A stretch of DNA of 64,000 nt from an uncultured Acidobacteriota bacterium (GTDB lineage: Bacteria; Acidobacteriota; UBA6911; RPQK01; JAJDTT01), in the NCBI GenBank assembly GCA_951812665.1, contig CATOST010000012.1, positions 1-64,000 on the forward strand. Reading direction: 5' to 3'. The translations under genes and the position numbers were made by a program. Positions 16,231 through 25,523 of the stretch are shown here, piece after piece (position 1 is the stretch's first letter; the number at the start of each line of letters is the position of its first letter). The notes beneath the pieces are model-generated. The model saw nothing but the letters and a program-made list of their open reading frames with translations. It had not been told where the DNA came from and ran no database searches.

Positions 16231-18812
16231 AGGTCCGGGTGTCCGATTGGATCACTTCCCAATGGAATCGATGCGGGCGGAGGCCCGGCCCCATTCTCTG
16301 CTCGACGGTCATCGTCGTTTCCTCAGTCTTTGTTTGCGCGATGGCCGCCTTCGAGGCGCCGGCGCCGAGCCACTCCCCGACACTGCTCGCTCTGAGATTG
16401 GTCCCGGAGCAGGCGCACTTGACGGGTCCGGAGGCTGCCCAGCGTTTCGTCGTCATGGGGACGTTCGCCGATGGTCTGGAGAGGGATCTGACCTCGGACA
16501 GCCGGCTTCGAATTTCCGATCCTGAACTGGCGCGCGCGAGTGACGCCGGCAGGGTCGTCGCCCTGGCGCCGGGCGAGGTGACTCTCCGGGCCCGGATCGG
16601 GGAGCGCGAAGCCCAGTCCCGGATTCGAATCGATCCCGGCGCGGCTCAGAGACCCTTCCGTTTCGACCGCGATATCGCCTCCATTCTGACCAAACGGGGC
16701 TGCAACGCCAGCGAGTGCCACGGCAGCGTCAAGGGAAAGGGAGGTCTCAAGCTCTCCCTCGACGCTCTCTATCCGGAAGAGGACCACGAGTGGATCGTGA
16801 AAGGGGGGATCTACCAGGTCCTGGTCATGGAATCGGGCGGTCCGCGGGTGCCGCGCGTGAATCCGGAGCGTCCGGAGGAGAGCCTGCTGCTGCAGAAGGC
16901 CGCCATGCAGGTGATCCACGGCGGCGGTGAGCGCCTGGGCGCCGACTCTGCGGACTACGCCGCCCTTCTGGATTGGATCCGGGAAGGGGCCGAATATGGC
17001 GACCGAAATGAAGATGGGCGGATAGTCCGGGTGACGGTCTTCCCGCAGGAATCCGTCTTGGACGGCAAGGGTGTACAGCAGCTTCTGGTGACCGCCTACG
17101 GACCCGACGGCCGTGGCGAGGACATCAGTCACCAGGCTCGCTACGTCTCCCAGAACCCCCACGTCGTGACGGTCGACGAAAACGGCCGGGTCACGGCCGC
17201 CGGAAGGGGAGAGACGACGGTGCTGGTCCGCACCGCCGGTCATGCCGTCAGCGCACGCTTCGGAGTGGTGGATGCGTCGGCCCCAGTCGACTTCAGAATC
17301 GAGCCCCGCAATCTCATCGACAAGCACGTCTTCGCCAAACTGCGAAAGTTCCAGATCCGTCCTTCTGCGCTTTCCAGCGATTCGGAATTTCTGCGCCGCG
17401 TCTGTATGGACATCACCGGCACCCTGCCGCCGCCGGATCGCGTCCGGGAATTCCTGGCCGACCGCGACCCGCGGAAACGGGACAAGCTCATCGAGACTCT
17501 CCTGGACTCTCCCCAGTACGTGGACTATTGGAGTTTCCTGTTCGGGGACCTGTTCCGGGTGACCTACACCTCCGTGGGCTCGCTCAAGGAGGTCAAGGCA
17601 TACGGCGACTGGGTCCGCAACGGCATCCTCCAGAACAAGCCCTACGACCGCATGGCGCGGGAACGTATCGCCGCTCAGGGGTACGCGGCTCCCACCCGTC
17701 ACTTTTTTCGTTATACCGAACTGGTTGTGCCCCACGAGATCATGGCCGAGCAGGTCCGCGTCTTCATGGGGCGCCGGCTGGATTGCGCCCAGTGCCACAA
17801 CCATCCCTTCGAGACCTGGAGCCAGGACCAGTTCTGGGGAATGACCGCCTTTTTCGGCAACGTCACGCAACTTCTGGATTCCCAATTGGTTTTCGACAAT
17901 CCGGAGGGTGGGCGATCCTACGACTTGAAACGGGAGGGCATCAAAACCGTCCATCCACGCCGGAAGGAAGAAGTCCGGGCCGGGTTCCTGGACGGGTCAT
18001 TCCCGACAGGGGAACAGGAGCGCGATCCGCGCCTGGCTCTGGCCGACTGGATCATCGCCCAGCCCGCCTTCGCCCAGACCGTCGTGAACCGGGTCTGGGG
18101 CTATTTCTTCGGCCGTGGAATCGTGGACCCGGTGGACGACTTCAAGGTGTCCAACCCGCCGACCCATCCCGAACTGCTGTCGGCGCTGGCGGAAGACTTC
18201 GTGGAGCACGGCTACGACCTGAAGCACCTGATGAGGCGGATCGTCCGGTCGCGGACCTACCAGACTTCGGGAGTCCCCAACCGGACCAACCAGGAAGATG
18301 GAATCAACTATGCGCGGGCTTTGGCCCGGCCGTTGCAGGCCACCGTCCTGCTGGACGCCATCTCCCACGCCACCGGAGTCCCGGAGGAGTTCCCGGTGCA
18401 CCCCAAGACCGTGCGCACCGGCGCGGCTCGTCCGGGGGCCCGTGCCATCGACCTGATTCCCGAGCTGTTTCCCTGTCATTTCCTCGACGTCTACGGACGG
18501 TCCATGCGCAAGTCGCTTCCGGAAAAGCCGTCCCTGACCTTGACCCAGGCCCTGCACATGTGGGCGGGGTCGACCTATACGACCAAAATCACCCAGGAGG
18601 GCGGACGTCTCGACCGGGCGCTGCGGGACGGCCTGTCCGATGTCCGGATCATCGAAGACTTCTACCTGGCAGCGCTTTCGCGCTATCCGACCGAACGGGA
18701 ACGATCCGACCTGGAAGCGTATGTCCGAGAGGGATCCTCCCCGCGGCCGGAGCAATTGGCGAACCTGATGTGGGCCCTAATCAGCTCGCGGGAGTTTGCA
18801 TACAATCATTGA
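16227..18812 (+). CDS. DUF1549/DUF1553 planctomycete-type cytochrome protein with Ig-like domain
   Basis: An 861-residue exported protein starting at ATG 16227 inside the ATGA overlap with the previous gene. After a signal-like segment it has a BIG2-like Ig domain (residues about 50-140), a heme-like site GCNASECHG (159-165, spacing C-x4-CH as usual in this family), a second BIG2-like domain (VTAAGRGETTVLVRTAG), then DUF1549 (DKHVFAKLRKFQIRPSAL onward). A further CAQCH motif at 520-524 is followed by NHPFETWSQDQFWGM, and DUF1553 (RLALADWIIAQPAFAQTVVN onward) closes the protein. The family is widespread and uncharacterised, presumed periplasmic electron-transfer or degradative. It is always partnered by DUF1501, here the next gene. 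A palindromic repeat follows the stop. Confidence 0.88.
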   Translation: MKVRVSDWITSQWNRCGRRPGPILCSTVIVVSSVFVCAMAAFEAPAPSHSPTLLALRLVPEQAHLTGPEAAQRFVVMGTFADGLERDLTSDSRLRISDPELARASDAGRVVALAPGEVTLRARIGEREAQSRIRIDPGAAQRPFRFDRDIASILTKRGCNASECHGSVKGKGGLKLSLDALYPEEDHEWIVKGGIYQVLVMESGGPRVPRVNPERPEESLLLQKAAMQVIHGGGERLGADSADYAALLDWIREGAEYGDRNEDGRIVRVTVFPQESVLDGKGVQQLLVTAYGPDGRGEDISHQARYVSQNPHVVTVDENGRVTAAGRGETTVLVRTAGHAVSARFGVVDASAPVDFRIEPRNLIDKHVFAKLRKFQIRPSALSSDSEFLRRVCMDITGTLPPPDRVREFLADRDPRKRDKLIETLLDSPQYVDYWSFLFGDLFRVTYTSVGSLKEVKAYGDWVRNGILQNKPYDRMARERIAAQGYAAPTRHFFRYTELVVPHEIMAEQVRVFMGRRLDCAQCHNHPFETWSQDQFWGMTAFFGNVTQLLDSQLVFDNPEGGRSYDLKREGIKTVHPRRKEEVRAGFLDGSFPTGEQERDPRLALADWIIAQPAFAQTVVNRVWGYFFGRGIVDPVDDFKVSNPPTHPELLSALAEDFVEHGYDLKHLMRRIVRSRTYQTSGVPNRTNQEDGINYARALARPLQATVLLDAISHATGVPEEFPVHPKTVRTGAARPGARAIDLIPELFPCHFLDVYGRSMRKSLPEKPSLTLTQALHMWAGSTYTTKITQEGGRLDRALRDGLSDVRIIEDFYLAALSRYPTERERSDLEAYVREGSSPRPEQLANLMWALISSREFAYNH

Positions 18813-18818
18813 GGAACG

Positions 18819-18848
18819 GGAGCGGCGGCTTTCTTGCCGCCGGACTCC
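18819..18848. repeat. REP-like hairpin, GGAGCGGCGGC-tttctt-GCCGCCG type
   Basis: A strong hairpin (CGGCGGC with GCCGCCG around TTTCTT, extended by GGAG and CTCC) seven bases after the DUF1549 stop. The same sequence recurs at 38308-38331 and, inverted, at 59394-59416, so it is a dispersed repeat. It may incidentally weaken readthrough into the DUF1501 gene. There is no T-run. Confidence 0.65.
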
Positions 18849-18922
18849 AATGCAACTAATGGGCCAAATAAGGAACGGACGACCGCAACGTCGCCCCCCC
18901 AAGGACTGACGGAGAAGGAAAG

Positions 18923-20269
18923 TTGAACGAATATAGATGTTTCCAGTGCAGGCGGACCAAACTCGGGCGCCGCGACTTCCTCCGCGTAGGTTCCCTGAGC
19001 TTTCTCGGGATGAACGCCGGCGACCTCCTCAGTCTGGAGCGTCTCCAAGCGGCGGCCGGCGCCAAACCTCCCGCGGGCAAGGCTCAGGCCTGCATTCTCC
19101 TCTTCCTGGAGGGCGGCCCCAGCCAGATGGATACCTGGGATCCCAAGGGGAACACCAACTTCGGCTCCATCGCCACCAACGTCGACGGCATCCGGATCTC
19201 CGAACTCCTGCCCCGGACGGCCGGGCACCTGGACAAGCTCTCGCTGATCCGGTCCATGCGGACGCAGGAGACCAACCACCCCCAGGGGACCATCGAGTCC
19301 CTCACCGGCCATCGGCCCAGCCCCACCATGAAGTTCCCGGGGTTCGGCTCGATCGTGGCCAAGGAAATGGGTCCCCGCAACGGCATGCCGCCGTTCACCA
19401 CGGTCCCCATGCCTTGGGAGAACGACTTCTACAACTACGAGGAGGCCTTCAAGGGCTCGTACATCGGCGCCGAGTACGACGCCATGGTCCTGCCGGACCC
19501 CAGCGGAGAGGAATATGTCGTACCCGACCTCCGGTTGCCCAAATCGGTCTCCGCCGCGGCCATCGAAGACCGGAAGACCCTGCTCAGCATCGTGGACCGG
19601 CATTACCGGGCCACCCAGGAGGTGGCCGAGTTCGGCAAGATGGACACTTACCGCGAGCAGGCGCTGGGCATGATCTTGTCGTCTCACGTCCAAGAGGCGT
19701 TCGACCTCTCCAGCGAATCGGAGAAGACCAGGGACGCGTACGGACGCCACCGCTTCGGCCAGAGCGTTCTGATGGCCCGGCGCCTGGTGGAGGCCGGGTG
19801 CCGCTTCGTCACGGCGGCCGGTTACAAGCACGGGCAGTGGGACACGCACGGGAGCAACGACAAGCGGCTCAAGGAAGACCTGACTCCTCCCCTGGACCAG
19901 GCGCTCTCCGCGCTGTTGGAAGATTTGGAACAGAGGGGTCTGTGGGAATCGACGGTGGTGCTGGTCATGGGTGAGTTCGGGCGGACTCCCCACATCAATC
20001 CCGGCCTGGGTCGGGATCACTGGCCCCACTGCTGGTCGTTGGCCCTGGGAGGCGGCGGTATCCAAGGGGGGCAGGTCATCGGCGTCAGCGACGACCGGGC
20101 CGCCTTCGTTGCGGAACGCCCGATCTCCATCGGCGACCTCTACGCCACCATCTACAAGGCGCTGGGTATCGATTGGACCAAGACCTACATGGCCCCCGTG
20201 GGACGTCCCGTCTACATCGCCAACGGTTTCGACGACACCATGGGGCAGCCCATCCCGGAATTGATCTGA
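18923..20269 (+). CDS. DUF1501 family protein, Tat-exported
   Basis: A 448-residue DUF1501 protein, an alkaline-phosphatase-like fold related to sulfatases, partner of the DUF1549/DUF1553 protein just upstream. The N-terminus has the twin-arginine motif LGRRDFLRVGSLSFLGM, so it is probably exported folded by Tat. A CFQCRR cysteine pair lies before it. Family blocks: ACILLFLEGGPSQMDTWDPK, TGHRPSPTMKFPGFGS, VTAAGYKHGQWDTHG, VVLVMGEFGRTPHINPGLGRDHW and a GVSDDRAAFVAERPISIGDL end. The start is TTG 18923 with GGAGAAGGAAAG before it. Catalytic activity has not been shown for the family. Confidence 0.88.
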   Translation: MNEYRCFQCRRTKLGRRDFLRVGSLSFLGMNAGDLLSLERLQAAAGAKPPAGKAQACILLFLEGGPSQMDTWDPKGNTNFGSIATNVDGIRISELLPRTAGHLDKLSLIRSMRTQETNHPQGTIESLTGHRPSPTMKFPGFGSIVAKEMGPRNGMPPFTTVPMPWENDFYNYEEAFKGSYIGAEYDAMVLPDPSGEEYVVPDLRLPKSVSAAAIEDRKTLLSIVDRHYRATQEVAEFGKMDTYREQALGMILSSHVQEAFDLSSESEKTRDAYGRHRFGQSVLMARRLVEAGCRFVTAAGYKHGQWDTHGSNDKRLKEDLTPPLDQALSALLEDLEQRGLWESTVVLVMGEFGRTPHINPGLGRDHWPHCWSLALGGGGIQGGQVIGVSDDRAAFVAERPISIGDLYATIYKALGIDWTKTYMAPVGRPVYIANGFDDTMGQPIPELI

Positions 20270-20282
20270 CGATTCGCGCGTT

Positions 20283-23036
20283 GTGACCGCCGCTGATCGC
20301 CCCGATTCGCCCTGGCCGCTGGGCTCCTGTCCGACTCTGGCCCGATCCGTTCCGAAACGGATGCATGCCCTGACCCTGTACCGGGACCGATACGGTCCGC
20401 CCCGGGACGTGGTCCGGCTGGAGCAGGTCGAGGTTCCACGCCTGCGCGCCGCCGACGCCCGGGGTGTCCTCGTATCCGTGCTGGCCAGCGGACCCAACTT
20501 CAACACCAATTTTGCGGCTCTGGGGCTGCCGGTTCCCGTCTTCGCCCGGGGCGACAGCGCCACCCTGCACATTCCGGGAAGCGACGCCCTGGGCATCGTG
20601 GTGAATGCGGGCCCGGCGGTCGGGTCGGTGAAGGTGGGACAGGCCGTCATTCTCGATTCCTGGACCGGCCACAACATCCGCGGCTACGAGACCCACGACG
20701 GCTTCAATGCCCAGTTCGCCCTGGTCGACGAAGAGCGCGCCATTCCGCTGCCCCCATCCCTCGGTGGCCATAGTCCCGAGCAGCTTTCGGCGATGCTGCT
20801 CACATACGGCACGGCCTACCGCACCGTGGTGGAGCGCCTGGCCGTCGGTCCGGGAGATTCCATGCTGGTCCTGGGAGGCGGGAAGGGAACCAGCTTCGCC
20901 GCGGCGCAACTGGGAAAGGCCCTCGGAGCCCGCGTCGTCCTGATGGGTTCCAATCCGAAGTTGGGCCGATCCCTCATCGAACGGGGAATCGCCGACGCCT
21001 TCGTCGACCGGCGGCAGATCCCGGCCGAGGTCTTCGGCGTGGTCGACGTCGGGGAAGAATATGATCGGTGGCATGCCCGGACCGAGCCCTTTCGCCGGAT
21101 CGTGCTGGCCGCCAACGAGGGCCGGCCGGTGGATACGGTCTTCGAGCATACCGGGGGCGCCAACTTTCCTCTGCTGGTTTCGGTTCTCGGTCCAAAGGGA
21201 CGACTCGCCTTCTTCGGCGCCACCGGGCGGGGCCTCAAGGGCGAATACAAGGAGACCTTCTTCTACGACGGACGGCGCTTCGTTCTGGATGCTCGCTGGG
21301 TCTGGATGCGCCAGAAGCAGGTCCTCTTTCGGAGCGGGACACCAGCGGAGATATTTTCGGAGATCGGCCTGCTGCCGGGGCGAAGAGGGCTGGTTTGGGG
21401 CGCCGACCGGTACGCGCGGGAGTTCGTCGAGGCGGCGCTGCAGCGGCGGGCGGACCTGGCGGTGGTCGCCTCTCGCACCCGGGAGTCGAAGGGACTGGCC
21501 GCACTGTTCCGGATGGGCCTCACCGAGTCGCGGATCATCGATCGCGATCGGTTCCGACTACCTCCCGACATGCCGGACCCCTTGACCGACGAGGGGACCC
21601 CGAATCCTGCCTACATGACGGAATTCATGCTGGACGCCCGGGCATTGGGGCGGGCCATCTGGGAGGTCTTCGGCCCCCGGATCAACCCGGACTTCATCGT
21701 CGAGCGTCCCGATCAGAGTACGCTCCATTTCAGCACCTTCCTGTTGAGGGACCATGACGAGAAGGACGAGATGTCGTGCGGCGTCGTCGTCGCCCGCGGG
21801 TCGTCCGATCTGACCGTCTCCGGGTCCCACATGTATCGAGCGGCCCAGGCCCGGGAGACCGTCCGCCTCCTGGCCCGGAACCGAATCGTCATGGACCAGG
21901 AGGACCTGGAGGTGGTGAGTCTGTCCGGACTGCCGGAGATCCAGCAGAAGATGCTGGACGGCACCATGGCCAAGCCCAAGGGGGTGGCTCTGGTTCAGGC
22001 GGACGCCCCCGGCCGGAAGGTCTCCGACTACGAAGCCGAGTACCTGGGCAAGACGCTCCGCGAAGCCGACCCGGAAAACGGCCGGTTCATCGCCTTGAGC
22101 CTGATCGACGAAGTGGGCATCCTCACCCTCCAGCGGCCGGACGCTTTGAACGCCCTCAACCAGGAACTGCTGGACCAGCTGGCCGGGTTGGTGGAAGAGG
22201 TCGAGAAGCACGGATCCCTCCACGGAGAAAAGACGAGCGCCCTGATCCTGCGCGGCTCGGGACGGGCGTTCGTGGCGGGCGCCGACGTCCAGGGCTTCGT
22301 GGGCGGGGACGCGGAGGCCATCCGGCGTCTGGCGGCGGAGAACATGGCGCTCTTCCGGCGGCTGGAAACCCTGCCTTTTCCGGTGCTGTCGATCGTGGAC
22401 GGCTTCGCGCTGGGTGGCGGCAACGAGCTGGCTATGAGTACGCACTATCGGATCGTCACCGAGAACGCGGTCATCGGACAGCCGGAAGTGAAGCTCGGCA
22501 TCATCCCCGGATACGGGGGCATGCAGCGGCTGCCAAGGCTCGTCGGTCCGCGGAGAGCCGCCGAAATGGCGGTCAACGGAGAGTCGGTGGACGGACGAAC
22601 GGCGGTGCGGATCGGGCTGGCCCACGAGTTCCATCCCGCCTCGACCGCTCTGACCAGGGCGTTCCGGGTAGCGGACGAACTCCGGTCCGGTGTGCGCCGA
22701 TTCCAGGCGTCCGATTGGGACGAGCTTGCTGCCGGTCAAAGCCGGGAGTTGGACGCGCTTTACGGAAGCGACGCCGTGAACGGAATCCTGCAATCACCCA
22801 CGCCCATGGGTGAAACGGCGGAAGACTTGCGGACCGCTCGCCGGTTCGCGGCGCGGCTGGCGCTGGAGGCCATGCGGTTCGGATACGAACGCGGATTCAC
22901 CCAGGGCATGGGCAACGACGCGAAAATGTTCGGTGAAGCCGTGGCGTCGGGTTCCGGTCAGTGGTGGGTGCGGCGCTTCCTGGCGAAAGACCCCAGGCAG
23001 TCCGCTTTCGTGACGTTGCTGCCGCCTGAGCGTTGA
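20283..23036 (+). CDS. Fusion: crotonyl-CoA reductase-like MDR dehydrogenase + enoyl-CoA hydratase
   Basis: A 917-residue fusion. Residues about 27-430 are a zinc-type medium-chain dehydrogenase/reductase related to crotonyl- and acryloyl-CoA reductases: GPNFNTNFAALGLP, then HIPGSDALGIVVNAG and a nucleotide-binding MLVLGGGKGTSFAAAQLGKA. A linker region follows (about 430-600). From about 615 there is a full crotonase domain: oxyanion segment GRAFVAGADVQGF, Glu715 in GGGNELAM and Glu735 in QPEVKLGIIPGYGG, both catalytic glutamates kept. The order reductase-hydratase is the reverse of the hydratase-reductase order in propionyl-CoA synthase. A likely reaction is dehydration of a 3-hydroxyacyl-CoA and NADPH reduction of the enoyl-CoA. 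The start is GTG 20283; ATG 20361 is possible. It lies 13 bases after the DUF1501 gene but is functionally unrelated to it. Confidence 0.8.
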   Translation: MTAADRPDSPWPLGSCPTLARSVPKRMHALTLYRDRYGPPRDVVRLEQVEVPRLRAADARGVLVSVLASGPNFNTNFAALGLPVPVFARGDSATLHIPGSDALGIVVNAGPAVGSVKVGQAVILDSWTGHNIRGYETHDGFNAQFALVDEERAIPLPPSLGGHSPEQLSAMLLTYGTAYRTVVERLAVGPGDSMLVLGGGKGTSFAAAQLGKALGARVVLMGSNPKLGRSLIERGIADAFVDRRQIPAEVFGVVDVGEEYDRWHARTEPFRRIVLAANEGRPVDTVFEHTGGANFPLLVSVLGPKGRLAFFGATGRGLKGEYKETFFYDGRRFVLDARWVWMRQKQVLFRSGTPAEIFSEIGLLPGRRGLVWGADRYAREFVEAALQRRADLAVVASRTRESKGLAALFRMGLTESRIIDRDRFRLPPDMPDPLTDEGTPNPAYMTEFMLDARALGRAIWEVFGPRINPDFIVERPDQSTLHFSTFLLRDHDEKDEMSCGVVVARGSSDLTVSGSHMYRAAQARETVRLLARNRIVMDQEDLEVVSLSGLPEIQQKMLDGTMAKPKGVALVQADAPGRKVSDYEAEYLGKTLREADPENGRFIALSLIDEVGILTLQRPDALNALNQELLDQLAGLVEEVEKHGSLHGEKTSALILRGSGRAFVAGADVQGFVGGDAEAIRRLAAENMALFRRLETLPFPVLSIVDGFALGGGNELAMSTHYRIVTENAVIGQPEVKLGIIPGYGGMQRLPRLVGPRRAAEMAVNGESVDGRTAVRIGLAHEFHPASTALTRAFRVADELRSGVRRFQASDWDELAAGQSRELDALYGSDAVNGILQSPTPMGETAEDLRTARRFAARLALEAMRFGYERGFTQGMGNDAKMFGEAVASGSGQWWVRRFLAKDPRQSAFVTLLPPER

Positions 23037-23045
23037 CCGCGGCCG

Positions 23046-23588
23046 TCAACGGTTGCTGGTCGGATCCTCCAGGAACAGCTTGAAGCGGACCTGCTCCCAA
23101 TCACCCCAATTCCTTCGGCGTTGGAAGAGGAAGTGGACCTCCGTATCCTCCGAGCCGCGGAAGGACCGGAGCGTGTTCTCCCAGTTCTGCTCCTGGTCCT
23201 GGTATTGGGGCCGGCCCGTCTTGCTCAGCTGCCTTTCTTCCGCCGTCCCCATGGGAACGGCCGTCGACCGGAGATACAGAGTTCCGACCAAGGGAATGAC
23301 TCGATCCGTCTCCGTTTCAGCGCCCTCTTGGCCCGCGACAGTGGCCACGACCTCCTCGCCCTGCAGAAAGACCAGGGAACAGCCCTCCTCCTCGCGGCGG
23401 ACTTCCAGATCGAAGCCACCCCGGTCCAAGCGCCGGCCGTCCTCGGTGTAGAGATCCCGATCCAGCCGGATCTCGGTCAAATAGACCTCGGCGGCTGCCC
23501 GCACCTGCCCCACACCTACAGCCAGGATCGCAATCAGGTGGATTCCGGCGACGAATTGCCGACATCGGAGTAGACGGGTCCCATTCAT
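23046..23588 (-). CDS. Hypothetical secreted protein
   Basis: A 180-residue protein with a probable signal peptide (FVAGIHLIAILAVGVGQVRA, cleavage near residue 32) and a charged mature part with many Arg and Glu (YLTEIRLDRDLYTEDGRR, then FRGSEDTEVHFLFQRRRNWG). I recognise no domain; a small beta-sandwich is conceivable. The ATG 23588 overlaps the stop of the HicB-like gene upstream as ATGA, an odd pairing since HicB is usually next to HicA. It is convergent with the reductase-hydratase fusion, their ends nine bases apart. Confidence 0.55.
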   Translation of the reverse strand: MNGTRLLRCRQFVAGIHLIAILAVGVGQVRAAAEVYLTEIRLDRDLYTEDGRRLDRGGFDLEVRREEEGCSLVFLQGEEVVATVAGQEGAETETDRVIPLVGTLYLRSTAVPMGTAEERQLSKTGRPQYQDQEQNWENTLRSFRGSEDTEVHFLFQRRRNWGDWEQVRFKLFLEDPTSNR

Positions 23589-23821
23589 GAGACGACGACC
23601 GTTTCTCGCATGGCTTCAGGGGGCACACCGCGCAATCCCTCCTCGCGGCGTTCCTCGAGGATGAGCGCTATGGCCTCCGACAGATTGTCACGAGCCTCAT
23701 CCTTGGACTTGCCCTGACCGTTGGCCCCGGGGATTTCCAGGCAGTAGGCGATATGCCACGCTCCGTCGCGCTCGATAATGGACGTGAACTGATTCTTCAC
23801 CGTCGAAGTCTCCCAAAACAC
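23585..23821 (-). CDS. HicB-like antitoxin domain protein without adjacent HicA
   Basis: A 78-residue protein with the HicB partial-RNase-H pattern: FTSIIERDGAWHIAYCLEIP followed by GANGQGKSKDEARDNLSEAIALILEER. The usual C-terminal DNA-binding helix-turn-helix is missing, as in short HicB2-type proteins. The start may be ATG 23821 or GTG 23800, the latter matching family starts better. No HicA gene lies next to it. The downstream coupled gene encodes a secreted protein, so a toxin-antitoxin role here is uncertain. It sits just beyond the leader-distal end of the CRISPR array. Confidence 0.6.
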   Translation of the reverse strand: MFWETSTVKNQFTSIIERDGAWHIAYCLEIPGANGQGKSKDEARDNLSEAIALILEERREEGLRGVPPEAMRETVVVS

Positions 23822-23985
23822 CGCCCCTCAGGTCAAAGGGCGATTTGGTTCTCAAGGTGAATCTCATCGGGCTCACGAGGCGACTCGCCATGCGTCATCC
23901 GAAGAATCCAATGAACCGTATTCTAATTGACGTCCCACTAATAGAGGGTGACTCAGGCTGGCGACGCAGCAATAAAGGACAAGGT

Positions 23986-25342
23986 GTTTCAATCCACGCC
24001 CCCGCGTGGGGGGCGACGCTTCGTCCCTTCCGATTCGTCCACCACCTGGCGGTTTCAATCCACGCCCCCGCGTGGGGGGCGACCGTGGGGCACTGTCACC
24101 GATGAGGCGAGTATCCGGTTTCAATCCACGCCCCCGCGTGGGGGGCGACACGGATTACTGGATCAGCCGATCAAGCAACAACACGTTTCAATCCACGCCC
24201 CCGCGTGGGGGGCGACTCGGTTCTGCTTCGGAGCCAGTTCCCAATGGTAGGTTTCAATCCACGCCCCCGCGTGGGGGGCGACAGGACTCATCGGCGGCCA
24301 TGATCGACTCTATGAGGTTTCAATCCACGCCCCCGCGTGGGGGGCGACCCGTGAAGTGAGACTCAGCCTCGGCCTGAGTCTTGTTTCAATCCACGCCCCC
24401 GCGTGGGGGGCGACTCGGCGGGTGCTGCGCAAGGATGGCACTTGCTTTTTGTTTCAATCCACGCCCCCGCGTGGGGGGCGACGCGCAGGGCCTCGTTGAT
24501 ATCAACGTGCCAGACGGAGTTTCAATCCACGCCCCCGCGTGGGGGGCGACTTGCTTTCCAGTTGGAACTTGATCCCGCTCAGTTGTTTCAATCCACGCCC
24601 CCGCGTGGGGGGCGACCGGCCTGCACTGGGTAGCTGGCGCAGAACATGCTGTTTCAATCCACGCCCCCGCGTGGGGGGCGACATGAATAACGGATGAATA
24701 TCGGTGAATACGCACGTTTCAATCCACGCCCCCGCGTGGGGGGCGACGATCACGGGGGCAAAGGCCCAGATGAAGGGATGGGGTTTCAATCCACGCCCCC
24801 GCGTGGGGGGCGACGACCGTCACTCGACCGGCTCCCCCGTGAGCTTCTGTTTCAATCCACGCCCCCGCGTGGGGGGCGACTTGCCCCAAAACCGCACCTT
24901 GTTCCCAGGGGTCAGTTTCAATCCACGCCCCCGCGTGGGGGGCGACGGGGTTACCGAATTGAACGCGGAGGTGACTCGAGTTTCAATCCACGCCCCCGCG
25001 TGGGGGGCGACCGGCGGCCTCCCGGCGGGTTGCCATCCTCCAGGCGGTTTCAATCCACGCCCCCGCGTGGGGGGCGACTCGAGGGCAAATTGTCATCGTG
25101 GCATCTTCACTGTTTCAATCCACGCCCCCGCGTGGGGGGCGACGAGGAGCGATTGCCGGGCTCGCTCCGGTAGATGGATGTTTCAATCCACGCCCCCGCG
25201 TGGGGGGCGACTGGAGCCGACCAAGTGCATCTCCATCCACCTGACGTTTCAATCCACGCCCCCGCGTGGGGGGCGACGTGGGATCAACGACGATCCGTCG
25301 TCCGTTTCCAGTTTCAATCCACGCCCCCGCGTGGGGGGCGAC
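23986..25342 (-). CRISPR. Type I-C CRISPR array, 21 repeats and 20 spacers
   Basis: 21 copies of a 32-base repeat, all identical as far as I can see, separated by 20 spacers of 33-36 bases. On the plus strand each repeat begins GTTTCAATCCACGCC and ends GTGGGGGGCGAC. Read from the cas side the repeat ends in GTGGATTGAAAC, the type I-C signature. The repeat is internally palindromic (CGCCCCC pairing with GGGGGCG around ACGC), giving the crRNA hairpin that Cas5c cuts. Repeat starts: 23986, 24052, 24118, 24185, 24251, 24317, 24383, 24451, 24519, 24585, 24651, 24716, 24783, 24849, 24915, 24980, 25047, 25112, 25180, 25246, 25311. The array follows cas2 on the minus strand, so the newest spacers should be those near 25300. 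No decayed terminal repeat is visible at 23986. Confidence 0.98.
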
Positions 25343-25523
25343 CGTGGCCACTCTATCTGATTAATAAAAAACGTGAATTTCACCCGTTTGCGCGAACCGG
25401 ACGTTACAGGTCAAGAAAAACGCTTCCGGCGTCATTTGAGCAGGCCTTAATGCTGCAAAATCACTATTTGTAGAATGTGCGAACTTGCTAGGAAAAACGT
25501 GGGCGCTCTGGGTTCGCGCGCTC
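25343..25523 (-). promoter_or_regulatory. CRISPR leader
   Basis: The 181 bases between the cas2 stop and the first repeat on the minus strand are clearly AT-richer than the surroundings (for example TGATTAATAAAAAACGTG next to the repeat at about 25358-25375). Position and composition are those of a type I-C leader, which holds the array promoter and the signals that direct new spacers to the first repeat. Individual promoter boxes are not assigned. Confidence 0.75.

Noticed and set aside
16323-17954. 540-codon antisense frame over the DUF1549 cytochrome gene
   Set aside because: It has no motifs, and the sense strand holds the heme and DUF1549 motifs.
18806-20677. Long antisense frame over the DUF1501 gene and the fusion's start
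   Set aside because: The sense genes have Tat motif and conserved blocks; the antisense frame has none.
23845-25473. Repetitive frames across the CRISPR array with [10 protein letters not shown]-like or PPTRGRGLK-like repeats
   Set aside because: They are translations of the 32-base CRISPR repeat, a well-known annotation artefact.
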